The notes under the pieces: model-generated
What the model saw: only the letters and a program-made list of their open reading frames with translations
What the model was told of the DNA's origin: nothing
Databases searched by the model: none
DNA from: a virus
Strand: one strand, 5' to 3'
DNA: 25,731 bases
IMG/VR virus record: IMGVR_UViG_3300048672_000513
Location: 1-25,731 of that record
Part shown: piece after piece, positions 15,069-20,991 of the stretch
Numbering within the stretch: position 1 is the stretch's first letter
Layout: each line of letters starts with the position of its first letter
Program-made: the position numbers and the translations under genes

Positions 15069-15160
15069 ATGTACATGGCAAGCAAGGCAAACAACGCAAG
15101 CCAGTACTTCACAACTAGGTAACAGCGAACACAAGCAACCGCCTCGACCATAGAGTTGAC

Positions 15161-15188
15161 GCAACAGCACACTGTAAGTAACTGTTGC
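15161..15188. repeat. Inverted repeat in the plus-operon leader
   Basis: GCAACAG (15161-15167) and CTGTTGC (15182-15188) are perfect reverse complements with a 14-nt loop, 37 nt before the first gene. It could be an RNA hairpin in the leader or an operator. The rest of 15069-15224 shows no convincing gene. Confidence 0.5.
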
Positions 15189-15224
15189 CGAAAGTAAGTA
15201 AACTAACAAAAAGGATAAAACAAA

Positions 15225-15293
15225 ATGAAACAGATAATGGTATGGCACTATCAACAGCCAACAAAATATTACTTTATAAAGATAAAGGGGTAA
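15225..15293 (+). CDS. 22-residue mini-protein (hypothetical)
   Basis: Starts at ATG with AAAGGA 7-8 nt upstream. The product is basic and rich in Tyr and Gln (MKQIMVWHYQQPTKYYFIKIKG). It is followed 3 nt later by the next gene, so the two are likely co-translated. It is the first gene of the plus-strand operon. Function unknown; could be a leader peptide. Confidence 0.4.
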   Translation: MKQIMVWHYQQPTKYYFIKIKG

Positions 15294-15296
15294 ATT

Positions 15297-15473
15297 ATGA
15301 CACATCAATTTGTACCTAAATTCGTAGATAAAACTAAGTGCATGGATTGTGGTGATAGCGTTGCTGTGCATGACCTAACAGCTCAAGAGATACGCAAGTT
15401 GCAAGAGTGTGACGGTGTACACAATACACTTGATGACATATTTAAATGTGACAGTTGCGCTATATTATTCTAA
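15297..15473 (+). CDS. Small zinc-ribbon protein
   Basis: 58 residues with two Cys pairs: 'KCMDCGD' (around residues 15-19) and 'KCDSCAILF' at the C-terminus. This is a treble-clef or zinc-ribbon arrangement with a helical linker ('LTAQEIRKLQECDGVHNTLDDIF'). Start with AAGGGG about 6 nt upstream. Nucleic-acid or protein binding is typical of such folds. One of several mini zinc-binding proteins in this operon. Confidence 0.65.
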   Translation: MTHQFVPKFVDKTKCMDCGDSVAVHDLTAQEIRKLQECDGVHNTLDDIFKCDSCAILF

Positions 15474-15497
15474 CTAACATACAAGGAGTACAAGATA

Positions 15498-15803
15498 ATG
15501 ATAACAACAGAAGTAACAAGCAATGATTTTGTCGACTGGTTACGAACTAGCGACAGTTACATGAATAATTTTAGCGTACAAGGTGCAAGGGCATTATATG
15601 ACTATCTATACGAATATAGCGAAGAAACAGGCGAGCCTATGGACTTCGACCCTGTAGGATGGTGTTGTGAGTTTACAGAATATGAAAACTTCAAAGAACT
15701 ACAAGACAACTACACAGATGTCGAAAACACAGAAGAACTACTAGAACGTACACAGGTTATACCTATAGAGGGTACGGAACGCTTTATAATACAGGATTTT
15801 TAA
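15498..15803 (+). CDS. Acidic conserved-type phage protein
   Basis: 101 residues, strongly acidic. 'FSVQGARALYDYLYEYSEETGEPMDFDPVGWCCEFTEYENFKELQ' follows a pattern I have seen in hypothetical proteins of several unrelated phages: a helix, then 'E.TGE...FD.V..CCE.TEY'. High acidity suggests DNA mimicry or a host-protein inhibitor, but that is speculation. The ribosome site is AAGGAG. Followed by a 2-nt gap to the next gene. Confidence 0.65.
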   Translation: MITTEVTSNDFVDWLRTSDSYMNNFSVQGARALYDYLYEYSEETGEPMDFDPVGWCCEFTEYENFKELQDNYTDVENTEELLERTQVIPIEGTERFIIQDF

Positions 15804-15805
15804 CA

Positions 15806-15988
15806 ATGAAAGACTTTAAGCAAGACTATAAGAGATACAACAGTACAGTAAAAACAGTGCAAGACGCCTGTATAGCTATGAATAACGGCTATCACATGAG
15901 TAGTGGAGATATTGAAGCACTAGCTTATGCAATAAGCGACCTAGCAAGCATATTAGAACATTACAGTAAACAACTAACGGAGGCATAA
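15806..15988 (+). CDS. Hypothetical small helical protein
   Basis: 60 residues, two to three helices ('YNSTVKTVQDACIAMNNGYHM', 'DIEALAYAISDLASILEHYSKQL'). No Cys pair, no membrane segment. It lies in a tight run between an acidic protein and a zinc-binding protein, with AAGGAG-like signal absent, so it is probably coupled to its upstream neighbour (2-nt gap). No family recognised. Confidence 0.55.
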   Translation: MKDFKQDYKRYNSTVKTVQDACIAMNNGYHMSSGDIEALAYAISDLASILEHYSKQLTEA

Positions 15989-15993
15989 GAGAT

Positions 15994-16458
15994 ATGAAAC
16001 TATTAAACTTGCCTATAGACGTAAAGTATACGCTTATAGATGTATACGATGCACAAGAGGTACAAACGGTCTGTAGTAACTGTTTTATGCCTATACGAAA
16101 CATCGCTACTATAGAATCGGTAAACGGTAAGTACGGTGTTGGCGTGGATTGTGCAGAATCATTATGCCGTAACGCTGATACATCGCTTGCAAGTATGCAA
16201 CAAATTAAACTTGTAAAGCGTGAAATAGCAAGAGGTGGTACACCAACTTTAATATGCAAGGGTACAAATGTAGTAGTTTGTTATCAAGCTGATAATAGTA
16301 ATCTATGGTTCGAGACTGTACCCGTATTTAAAACAGCGGTTACATCACTACCCGCACAACTGGCAACACAATACAGCGATGCACCACGTCTTACTTGCTT
16401 AAATGACGCTAAAAATTATGCAACGGCACTTAAAGAACACAGCGAGGTAACAAAATGA
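15994..16458 (+). CDS. Zinc-binding phage protein of unknown function
   Basis: 154 residues. The segment 'VCSNCFMPIRNIATIESVNGKYGVGVDCAESLC' (about residues 26-58) has a CxxC pair followed by 'I.NI..IE..NGK.YGVG.DCA..L', a motif of small phage proteins whose first strands carry a zinc ribbon and in which the second Cys follows 'GVG'. The rest is strand-rich and unrelated to anything I know. A nucleic-acid-related role is likely by family habit. It ends with an ATGA overlap with the membrane protein gene. Confidence 0.6.
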   Translation: MKLLNLPIDVKYTLIDVYDAQEVQTVCSNCFMPIRNIATIESVNGKYGVGVDCAESLCRNADTSLASMQQIKLVKREIARGGTPTLICKGTNVVVCYQADNSNLWFETVPVFKTAVTSLPAQLATQYSDAPRLTCLNDAKNYATALKEHSEVTK

Positions 16459-16667
16459 AACGAAACATAACAACAATAGCTATGTGTATCACAGCGAGTG
16501 GAATAGCGTTTTTAATAGGATACGGTGCTTTTGTGTGGGGTTTTATGCAGGGGGCGTATAAGTTAGCACCTGAAGTACAAACAACTGTTACAGCGTCTCA
16601 AAATGCGTCACAGCTAACTATTACACCTCAGATATACCATGCTATACAACCTTGTGGTGGGTGGTAG
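16455..16667 (+). CDS. Single-pass membrane protein
   Basis: 70 residues: a short basic start (MKRN), then about 25 hydrophobic residues ('IAMCITASGIAFLIGYGAFVWGFM'), and a polar Thr/Gln-rich tail of about 40 residues. It should be anchored in the inner membrane with the tail outside, given the positive-inside rule. Coupled to the upstream gene by ATGA. Superinfection exclusion or early membrane effects are typical for such phage proteins, but there is no direct evidence. Confidence 0.6.
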   Translation: MKRNITTIAMCITASGIAFLIGYGAFVWGFMQGAYKLAPEVQTTVTASQNASQLTITPQIYHAIQPCGGW

Positions 16668-16741
16668 ATTGTGCGACATCTAAAAAGTGAGTTCTCAAAA
16701 AAGAGTAACGCCCACGCGCATGTACGCGCACGCGGGGACAC

Positions 16742-16849
16742 ATGATAACTTTAATTTACTTAGTAGTCGTTCTTTTGAGTCAGGGAGTTTGGTTTACTTG
16801 GTTTGGACTTTTAATCTGCATCGGGGTGGACATGCTTCTGGGGGAGTAA
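16742..16849 (+). CDS. 35-residue hydrophobic membrane mini-protein
   Basis: Starts MITLIYLVVVLLSQGVW and is hydrophobic for nearly its whole length, ending in 'DMLLGE'. GGGGA lies 3-4 nt before the ATG, a tight but usable site. One helix spanning the membrane is expected. An overlapping longer frame from a GTG at 16687 has a composition unlike a phage protein and is rejected. Function unknown. Confidence 0.5.
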   Translation: MITLIYLVVVLLSQGVWFTWFGLLICIGVDMLLGE

Positions 16850-16851
16850 AA

Positions 16852-16894
16852 GAGAAACCCGCCTCTAGAGGGTGGCGGGGTGAACTCGTTTCTC
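16852..16894 (+). terminator. Strong hairpin, possible terminator or processing site
   Basis: GAGAAAC (16852-16858) pairs with GTTTCTC (16888-16894), and inside it CCGCC pairs with GGCGG (16874-16878). It begins 3 nt past the stop of the membrane mini-protein. Only TT follows, so termination may be weak. The right arm overlaps the -35 box of the next promoter, separating two transcription units. Confidence 0.5.
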
Positions 16895-16923
16895 TTGCAT
16901 CATAATAAATCATATGATACAAT
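16895..16923 (+). promoter_or_regulatory. Sigma70-type promoter driving a structured leader
   Basis: TTGCAT (16895-16900) and TACAAT (16918-16923) are 17 nt apart. The transcript would start near 16930 and run through about 215 nt of non-coding, foldable RNA before the gene at 17145. Confidence 0.6.
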
Positions 16924-16929
16924 CTTGTC

Positions 16930-17144
16930 AACGATGAACTCGTTTCTTGCGGGATACCACCTAACGGTAAGAGATAGCAAGGCTAAAGAAGCTCTAGGTT
17001 AGGCGACCTTATACGGGAACTCCACTCGACTGATAAAAAAGACTAATAATAATTAGTTATCAGGAGAGAGAGAATACGGCAAGGGGAAGACAACCAGAAG
17101 CTAACAAAACCTAAAGCGGAGCGCTATTAGGGGTAGGGGGTTCT
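16930..17144 (+). ncRNA. Structured leader or small RNA (unassigned)
   Basis: No long gene fits. Several stems are visible: CCTAAC (from about 16963) with GTTAGG (to about 17003), enclosing AGAG/CTCT and TAGC-aag-GCTA. A second domain pairs CTGATAA with TTATCAG and, nested inside, ACTAAT with ATTAGT (about 17031-17065). CTTGC near 16937 can pair with GCAAG near 17081. A 22-codon frame, 16934-17002, begins 4 nt after the predicted transcription start and stops inside the first stem, as leader peptides do. It could be a cis-regulatory leader for the gene at 17145 or a free small RNA. It does not match any riboswitch or ribozyme consensus I know. Confidence 0.45.
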
Positions 17145-17279
17145 ATGGAAAACGATATTAAATACAACCAAGAACAAGCAAGAATATGGGCGTGTTTACT
17201 TAACAAAGACGAAAGAGCATTAGAGTTTTACGATGCACATATGCAAATAATTGAAGAACTAAGCATTGACAACCTATAA
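17145..17279 (+). CDS. Hypothetical 44-residue acidic protein
   Basis: Starts at ATG with GGGGG about 5 nt upstream. The product (MENDIKYNQEQARIWACLL...) is an amphipathic, acidic helical peptide. It is the first gene after the structured leader and so the presumed target of any control there. Its last codons form the -35 box of the next promoter. No family recognised. Confidence 0.5.
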   Translation: MENDIKYNQEQARIWACLLNKDERALEFYDAHMQIIEELSIDNL

Positions 17280-17294
17280 AGCGTATGCTAACAT
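17266..17294 (+). promoter_or_regulatory. Sigma70-type promoter with perfect -35 box
   Basis: TTGACA (17266-17271, 6/6) and TAACAT (17289-17294) are 17 nt apart. It sits in the end of the 17145-17279 gene and would start transcription near 17301, just before the ribosome site of the gene at 17317 and upstream of the ssb gene. Confidence 0.7.
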
Positions 17295-17316
17295 TAAGTT
17301 ATACAAGGAGCAAACA

Positions 17317-17514
17317 ATGTATAAATGGGCAACAATCTTTAAAGACTTTCACAAAGCACAGATGCTAATTGGAAGCTTAGAAAACCAAGTAACGCTTACG
17401 CGAGAAGAGTTTGATGACAGTCTGTGGATGACAGTCGATGACTACTCTCCTGCACAAAGAAAATACGACGACTTACACGACGTAGAAATAGAATTTGAAG
17501 AAAGGCCATTCTAA
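17317..17514 (+). CDS. Hypothetical 65-residue acidic protein
   Basis: Starts at ATG 17317 with AAGGAG 6 nt upstream. An upstream in-frame TTG at 17266 is discounted because it is the -35 box of a promoter. The product is acidic with many aromatic residues ('EEFDDSLWMTVDDYSPAQRKYDDLHDVEIEFEERPF'). Its TAA overlaps the ATG of the next gene by one base. It may be another DNA-mimic-like or inhibitor protein; nothing beyond composition supports that. Confidence 0.6.
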   Translation: MYKWATIFKDFHKAQMLIGSLENQVTLTREEFDDSLWMTVDDYSPAQRKYDDLHDVEIEFEERPF

Positions 17515-17609
17515 TGGGTAACCCCTATCACAACCATCCACATAATATAAGAAACCATCCAATTACAGGCAAGCCTATGTGCTACTGCGGTGATTGCTAT
17601 GGAAATTAA
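17514..17609 (+). CDS. 31-residue His/Cys-rich mini-protein
   Basis: The N-terminal half is His-rich (PYHNHPHNIRNHP) and the end is CYCGDCYGN, three cysteines in C-x-C-x-x-C. Metal binding is very likely if expressed. It is coupled by TAATG to the preceding gene and lies 8 nt before the ssb start. No family recognised. Confidence 0.5.
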   Translation: MGNPYHNHPHNIRNHPITGKPMCYCGDCYGN

Positions 17610-17617
17610 GGAGTATC

Positions 17618-18091
17618 ATGGAATATAAAATTATTGACGTGAAGCAGGGGAATCAATGGCCTAGCCCCTATGGAGAAATGCAAAGCTACACGCTTGCACT
17701 TGAGGGAGTGGGCGAGCCTGTCGTTCTAAACAAGAAAGTCCCAGTAAAGCACGAACCAAAAGAGGGCGAAACACTTTACGGAAAACTGGAAGAGAAGACA
17801 AACCAAAAAGGCAACGTGTACATGAAGTTTACAGCTGAGAAGCCACCAGAAGCTTCAGGACAGGCGCAAGGCTCAAACTGGCATGAAAGCCCAGAAAAGC
17901 AGGAAAGCATCAACAGAGCCGTTGCATTGAACAATGCAGTAGTATCAATCGGAGTCACGGAAACCGCAGAACCAGTTTTAGAGTTAGCAGATAGATACTT
18001 TGCATGGCTCACTAAAAGCGACAAGGAGAAAATCGAAGATGTTTTAGGCGACACCGAGAAGCCTATCGACATGTCCGACATCCCTTTCTGA
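17618..18091 (+). CDS. Single-stranded DNA-binding protein (OB-fold, phage type)
   Basis: 157 residues from ATG 17618, with AAGGAG 4 nt upstream. The first 80 residues are strand-rich with the spacing of an OB fold ('YKIIDVKQG..W......SYTLALEGVGEPVVLNKK...GETLYGKLEEKTNQKGNVYMKFTAE'). A polar linker follows, then a helical part, and an acidic C-terminal tail ending DMSDIPF. That tail closely resembles the DDDIPF tail with which bacterial SSB recruits repair and replication proteins. The helical insertion (NNAVVSIGVTETAEPVLELADRYFAWL) is unlike cellular SSB. It would coat replication intermediates and may recruit host proteins. Confidence 0.72.
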   Translation: MEYKIIDVKQGNQWPSPYGEMQSYTLALEGVGEPVVLNKKVPVKHEPKEGETLYGKLEEKTNQKGNVYMKFTAEKPPEASGQAQGSNWHESPEKQESINRAVALNNAVVSIGVTETAEPVLELADRYFAWLTKSDKEKIEDVLGDTEKPIDMSDIPF

Positions 18092-18264
18092 TGAGAATAG
18101 AACTAACCTTAGACATGATTTATAAAATGTGTGGCGACATCTCAAGTGAGTGGAACGGTAAAGAATCAGGAACTCAAGAAGATAGAGCACACGTCGCTAC
18201 CGAGACAATGGAACAAGTGGAACTCATAAAGGAAAATCTACGGAGTTTAGGATGCTTAGTTTAG
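18091..18264 (+). CDS. Hypothetical 57-residue protein
   Basis: Coupled to ssb by TGATG. Mostly helical and mixed charge ('LTLDMIYKMCGDISSEWNGKESGTQEDRAHVATETMEQVELIKENLRSLG'). No motif is recognised. It may act with ssb given the overlap. Confidence 0.5.
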   Translation: MRIELTLDMIYKMCGDISSEWNGKESGTQEDRAHVATETMEQVELIKENLRSLGCLV

Positions 18265-18626
18265 AGGAGGGAATTACAGGTATGCTTGATGCTCAGGACA
18301 ATCTCCGTACTAATCAAGCCAAAGAGATACCAGCTTACCTATCGGAGCAGTTCTATAGACTCGGACAGTTTACGGCAGTGGTGGAGTATCATCTGGCTTT
18401 AGCAGAGCAACAGTACGAAAGAGATGAAGCACAAATTCTAAGTAACGCTATACGCATACGCAGGATGAGCGCAACCGCAGCCGAGAAAGAAGTAAAAATA
18501 GAACTAGGGGAAAGAGAGGGGCAAATCAAATACTTAACAAGAATAACAAAAGCAGCATGGGCACAGCATATGGGCGCTATGGCAAGATTTAATCACCTAC
18601 AAGCAGAAATGAAAGGGGCAATATGA
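18252..18626 (+). CDS. Helical coiled-coil-rich protein, unknown function
   Basis: 124 residues, nearly all helix. It has long charged stretches with heptad-like spacing ('VEYHLALAEQQYERDEAQILSNAIRIRRMSATAAEKEVKIELGEREGQIKYLTRITKAAWAQHMG'). No Cys pair. It overlaps both neighbours. Phage recombination-annealing or SSB-interacting helper proteins are possible by position; I cannot assign it. Confidence 0.55.
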   Translation: MLSLEEGITGMLDAQDNLRTNQAKEIPAYLSEQFYRLGQFTAVVEYHLALAEQQYERDEAQILSNAIRIRRMSATAAEKEVKIELGEREGQIKYLTRITKAAWAQHMGAMARFNHLQAEMKGAI

Positions 18627-18874
18627 CACTTAGCAGATTTACTACAGTTAATGAGATACCTATTTGGCAACCTCGCTGGAAAGACCGCAAGGTATTAGTC
18701 GCAAAGTTTAAAGTAGGGACACACAACAGTATTATTTTCACACAAGCACCCACATTAAAAGGAAACTGGTACATGTCGGGGGAGAATATACGAAAATATC
18801 CCCTAGACTCAAACGGTAAAATACCGTGTTATGCAGTACCATTAGAAGATTTAGAACCATTAGAAAGGGGTTAA
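18623..18874 (+). CDS. Conserved-type hypothetical phage protein
   Basis: 83 residues: 'IPIWQPRWKDRKVLVAKFKVGTHNSIIFTQAPTLKGNWYMSGENIRKYPLDSNGKIPCYAVPLEDLEPLE'. This strand-rich layout, starting with 'IWQPRW.DR.VLVA..KVG.HN' and ending 'PCYAVPLEDLEPLE', is a recurring phage hypothetical type. A small beta-barrel is likely. Coupled to the upstream gene by 4 nt. Function unknown. Confidence 0.6.
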   Translation: MTLSRFTTVNEIPIWQPRWKDRKVLVAKFKVGTHNSIIFTQAPTLKGNWYMSGENIRKYPLDSNGKIPCYAVPLEDLEPLERG

Positions 18875-18876
18875 TC

Positions 18877-19092
18877 ATGGCGGGAACAAAAGCGGGCGGA
18901 ATTGCTGCAAGAGAAGCAAACTTAGCAAAAGACCCAGACTTCTATCGTAAGATAGGTGTCATTGGGGCAGAGAATTATAAAAAGAGACAGGCAGAAGGAA
19001 TAGCTAAACCAAGAGGTTTTGCAGCTGATAGAGAATTAGCTATACGCGCAGGCGCTCTAGGCGGAACAGTCAGTAGGAGGGTTAAGAAATGA
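18877..19092 (+). CDS. KGG-repeat-like small protein
   Basis: 71 residues from ATG 18877, with AAAGGGG about 7 nt upstream; an earlier frame start at 18826 lies inside the previous gene. The product has three loose repeats around 'GGIAAREANLAKDP..YRKIGVIGA', 'GFAADRELAIRAGALGG', similar to the KGG (YciG/con-10) stress-protein repeats ('GF....D.....IA..GG'). Such proteins are basic and intrinsically disordered; a DNA- or RNA-coating role has been proposed for relatives. Confidence in the repeat is moderate. Confidence 0.5.
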   Translation: MAGTKAGGIAAREANLAKDPDFYRKIGVIGAENYKKRQAEGIAKPRGFAADRELAIRAGALGGTVSRRVKK

Positions 19093-19187
19093 AATTCTGG
19101 CTAGGAGTCGTTCTCATGCTCACTTTTTACGCATTAGTATTTGTAACATTCTTTAGTCTAGCGGTGTCGTTGGGGATATGGGGGTAA
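19089..19187 (+). CDS. 32-residue membrane mini-protein
   Basis: MKFWLGVVLMLTFYALV... through ...VSLGIWG is hydrophobic almost throughout: one membrane helix. It is joined to the previous gene by an ATGA overlap. Similar in kind to the mini-protein at 16742-16849. Confidence 0.5.
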   Translation: MKFWLGVVLMLTFYALVFVTFFSLAVSLGIWG

Positions 19188-19190
19188 ATT

Positions 19191-19304
19191 ATGAGCATAG
19201 AAGAACAATACAATAACTACGGCGTCGTACACACACCAAACTGTGAAATCTGCACTATAACAACTCAGAAGCCTATAAAGAGGTTGAAATGGAAACTTGT
19301 ATAG
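19191..19304 (+). CDS. 37-residue mini-protein with one Cys pair
   Basis: MSIEEQYNNYGVVHTPNCEIC followed by a basic end rich in Lys. One CxxC pair; the second ligand pair may come from a dimer. Overlaps the next gene by 16 nt. Confidence 0.45.
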   Translation: MSIEEQYNNYGVVHTPNCEICTITTQKPIKRLKWKLV

Positions 19305-19465
19305 GAACACCAGTATGTGAACACGGCTACTGCGCCCCTCACAGCTACAGTCATCATTGTAAGTGTGCGAAGTTAGATAAGAAGTTCCAACTGAAGTTAG
19401 ACGAAGCAGTTAAACAAGTAGTCATTCAGTATGCAAGTACGTTAAATAAATTTAGTAAGGAGTAA
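19289..19465 (+). CDS. Cys/His-rich mini-protein with helical tail
   Basis: 58 residues. The first 26 hold C4, C10, H12, C15, H18, H22, H23, C24 and C26, enough for one or two zinc sites. The rest is a charged helix ('LDKKFQLKLDEAVKQVVIQYAS'). Helix plus zinc head would suit a protein-protein adaptor. Start is inside the previous gene. Confidence 0.5.
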   Translation: METCIGTPVCEHGYCAPHSYSHHCKCAKLDKKFQLKLDEAVKQVVIQYASTLNKFSKE

Positions 19466-19467
19466 AT

Positions 19468-19743
19468 ATGGAAGCAGAAACAAAACAACAAGGTAGCATA
19501 GACTTAGGTCTACAAAACCTACAAATAAGTCTAAATGAAATCGGTGAACTTCAAGATAGTCTAACATATAGATTAGAAAGAGTATTGACCCCACCTAACG
19601 TCACGAGTGCATCGGGACTTGTTGGCGGTGCTAGCACTACACCAGTTCAATCAGGTATCGCACAACACTTGATAGACATGAACTATCAAGCACAGCGAAT
19701 ACTTAGCAACTTTAGAGATATTGCTAGTAGATTAGAACTTTAA
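19468..19743 (+). CDS. Hypothetical helical protein
   Basis: 91 residues: two helical segments ('IDLGLQNLQISLNEIGELQDSLTYRLERVL' and 'IAQHLIDMNYQAQRILSNFRDIASRLEL') joined by a Gly/Ser/Thr linker of about 20 residues. A four-helix bundle or coiled coil is likely. The ATG follows the previous stop by 2 nt; AAGGAG lies about 9 nt upstream. Function unknown. Confidence 0.55.
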   Translation: MEAETKQQGSIDLGLQNLQISLNEIGELQDSLTYRLERVLTPPNVTSASGLVGGASTTPVQSGIAQHLIDMNYQAQRILSNFRDIASRLEL

Positions 19744-19930
19744 CAATCTTGGTGCTTACCATAAAGGGATAAGTTAAATGGTAATAGAGTCCAGCCAAGT
19801 AACCAATCTATTTACTGTTTTGGTGGCTAAGGTGACGTGTGGGTTCATCGCCACGACCCTAGATTGAAGTGATACTTCCTGATGGGTTGGTCTTACCACC
19901 AATACTGTGAATAGAACGGAAGGGAAGAAT
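19744..19930 (+). ncRNA. Non-coding, possibly structured region
   Basis: No gene fits. Folding potential is high: AGCC and GGCT enclose a long hairpin around 19793-19829; GTGG and CCAC form a short hairpin around 19838-19853, alternatively GGGT/ACCC; and TTGGT/ACCAA around 19887-19902 form another. An imperfect direct repeat, TTGGTGCTTACCA near 19748 and TTGGTCTTACCA near 19887, brackets the stretch, and TTGGTG can pair with CACCAA across it. It fits no tRNA. It could be a cis-acting leader for 19931-20077, a small RNA, or a cis-replication or packaging element. Confidence 0.4.
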
Positions 19931-20077
19931 ATGAAAGATGGAGAATTTTTAGACGGATATGTACTTATAATTTTAACTTGCTTACATGTTGGGTTAGGGC
20001 TTAGGTTTAACCTTGTAACTTCGGCATTTATAGGACTACCAATATTAGCCTATATGACATTCAACATTAGGAAATAG
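19931..20077 (+). CDS. 48-residue membrane protein with two helices
   Basis: Acidic start (MKDGEFLDG), then two hydrophobic stretches ('YVLIILTCLHVGLGL' and 'LVTSAFIGLPILAYMTF') and a basic end (NIRK). AAGGGAAG lies just before the ATG. A hairpin-type membrane protein is likely. Function unknown; a holin-like role is conceivable but it lies far from the lysin. Confidence 0.5.
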   Translation: MKDGEFLDGYVLIILTCLHVGLGLRFNLVTSAFIGLPILAYMTFNIRK

Positions 20078-20101
20078 CTTAGGGGAGAGGAAACAATAAC
20101 A

Positions 20102-20173
20102 ATGTTAATCAGATTTATTAAAAGAAGAATTAACCGCAGAAAGTTCTACAAGATACTTCATGAGGGGGAATAA
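20102..20173 (+). CDS. 23-residue very basic mini-protein
   Basis: MLIRFIKRRINRRKFYKILH followed by EGE: an amphipathic basic helix. It has GGAGAGG 11-12 nt upstream. It would bind nucleic acid or membranes if made. The frame ends 4 nt before the next ATG. Confidence 0.4.
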   Translation: MLIRFIKRRINRRKFYKILHEGE

Positions 20174-20177
20174 CAAT

Positions 20178-20243
20178 ATGAGTAACTACTGCTATGAGTG
20201 CGGAAAAATGTTATCAGCATGTAAACATAAACCGAGGTATTAA
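20178..20243 (+). CDS. 21-residue zinc-knuckle mini-protein
   Basis: MSNYCYECGKMLSACKHKPRY contains CxxC and CxH, a minimal zinc-binding set. It sits between two small genes with 2-4 nt gaps. GGGGGA lies about 9 nt upstream of the ATG. Confidence 0.45.
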   Translation: MSNYCYECGKMLSACKHKPRY

Positions 20244-20245
20244 CT

Positions 20246-20743
20246 ATGACAGAACCAACAGACAACACTAAGCACTTTAAGCCAATAGATATTACCCAAA
20301 ATAGTAAACCAACAGACGAACTAAAACAGCGTGTATTTAGGGGTGACGGTGTAGAGCTAGACCCTAAAACTATGAAGCCTTTAAAGTCTGACCCCACACC
20401 AACAGACATAGACCCCGAAATAAGAAGTCTAGTAAACGATAATTTTGAAAAACTACTTTGGAAAAACCCTGACCAAATAGACGATATATTGATGAACCTA
20501 ATTATGGCGATTGCAGGTTACGAGGTTGATGACTTGTCTAAAGATGATAAAGAAGAACTAGCATCAGCCATAGCAGACATCAAGGCTTTAATAACCACTA
20601 CAGTTAAGAACGCCTGTTTAGAAGAAATATCACAAGCAATAAAACATGGCGATACAGTCAATGCACCAATGACAGGATTTAGAAACTATTTAGAATTACG
20701 GCAAAACACGCTAGCTAGGGAGTTACAGGAGTTAATAAAATGA
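20246..20743 (+). CDS. Hypothetical 165-residue acidic protein
   Basis: The first 60 residues are polar and Pro/Thr/Asp-rich, probably disordered. From 'IRSLVNDNFEKLLWKNPDQIDDILMNLIMAIAG' onward it is helical, ending 'FRNYLELRQNTLARELQELIK'. No motif recognised. It is coupled to the next gene by a 4-nt overlap. Confidence 0.6.
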   Translation: MTEPTDNTKHFKPIDITQNSKPTDELKQRVFRGDGVELDPKTMKPLKSDPTPTDIDPEIRSLVNDNFEKLLWKNPDQIDDILMNLIMAIAGYEVDDLSKDDKEELASAIADIKALITTTVKNACLEEISQAIKHGDTVNAPMTGFRNYLELRQNTLARELQELIK

Positions 20744-20991
20744 GTGACGAACTAATAGAGCAGTTAATGTATGACTACATGGTAAACGTCACTGTGCTAA
20801 GTATGAAATCAGACATGGCAGCCAAAGACGGAATCAAAATCATTAAGAACTTATTACTAGAGGCACAGAAAAGTGAGTTGACAAATATTATTGGCGGTTA
20901 CCATAAGGGTGGTCTACAGTTTGCAGCAAATGACCCAGTTTATTTATACATTAAAAAACGCCTAGCCGAGTTACAGGAGATGTTGAAATGA
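20740..20991 (+). CDS. Hypothetical 83-residue helical protein
   Basis: Two helices flank a Gly-rich turn ('IIGGYHKGGLQFAANDPV'). Overlaps on both sides by 4 nt (ATGA). No family recognised. Confidence 0.55.
   Translation: MSDELIEQLMYDYMVNVTVLSMKSDMAAKDGIKIIKNLLLEAQKSELTNIIGGYHKGGLQFAANDPVYLYIKKRLAELQEMLK

Noticed and set aside
15069-15122. 17-codon frame (MYMASKANNASQYFTTR) in the plus-operon leader
   Set aside because: No ribosome site and no supporting features; likely chance.
15045-15371. Long minus-strand frames at 15045-15371 and 14969-15172 with hydrophobic, Cys-rich products
   Set aside because: They lie opposite real plus-strand genes and the divergent promoters, have no ribosome sites, and their composition is that of antisense shadow.
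16687-16905. Plus-strand GTG frame of 72 codons
   Set aside because: Unusual composition, no ribosome site, and overlaps a convincing membrane mini-protein and a strong hairpin.
16930-17144. Group I intron, tmRNA or known riboswitch in the structured leader
   Set aside because: The conserved core sequences of these RNAs are not seen, and there are no split exons on both sides.
17266-17268. TTG as start of the 17317-17514 gene
   Set aside because: It is the beginning of a perfect TTGACA box; the ATG at 17317 has AAGGAG upstream.
19750-19870. tRNA-like sequence (D-arm-like AGTTAAATGGTAA, T-arm-like GGGTTCATC)
   Set aside because: Acceptor and anticodon stems do not pair and the T stem/loop has the wrong length.
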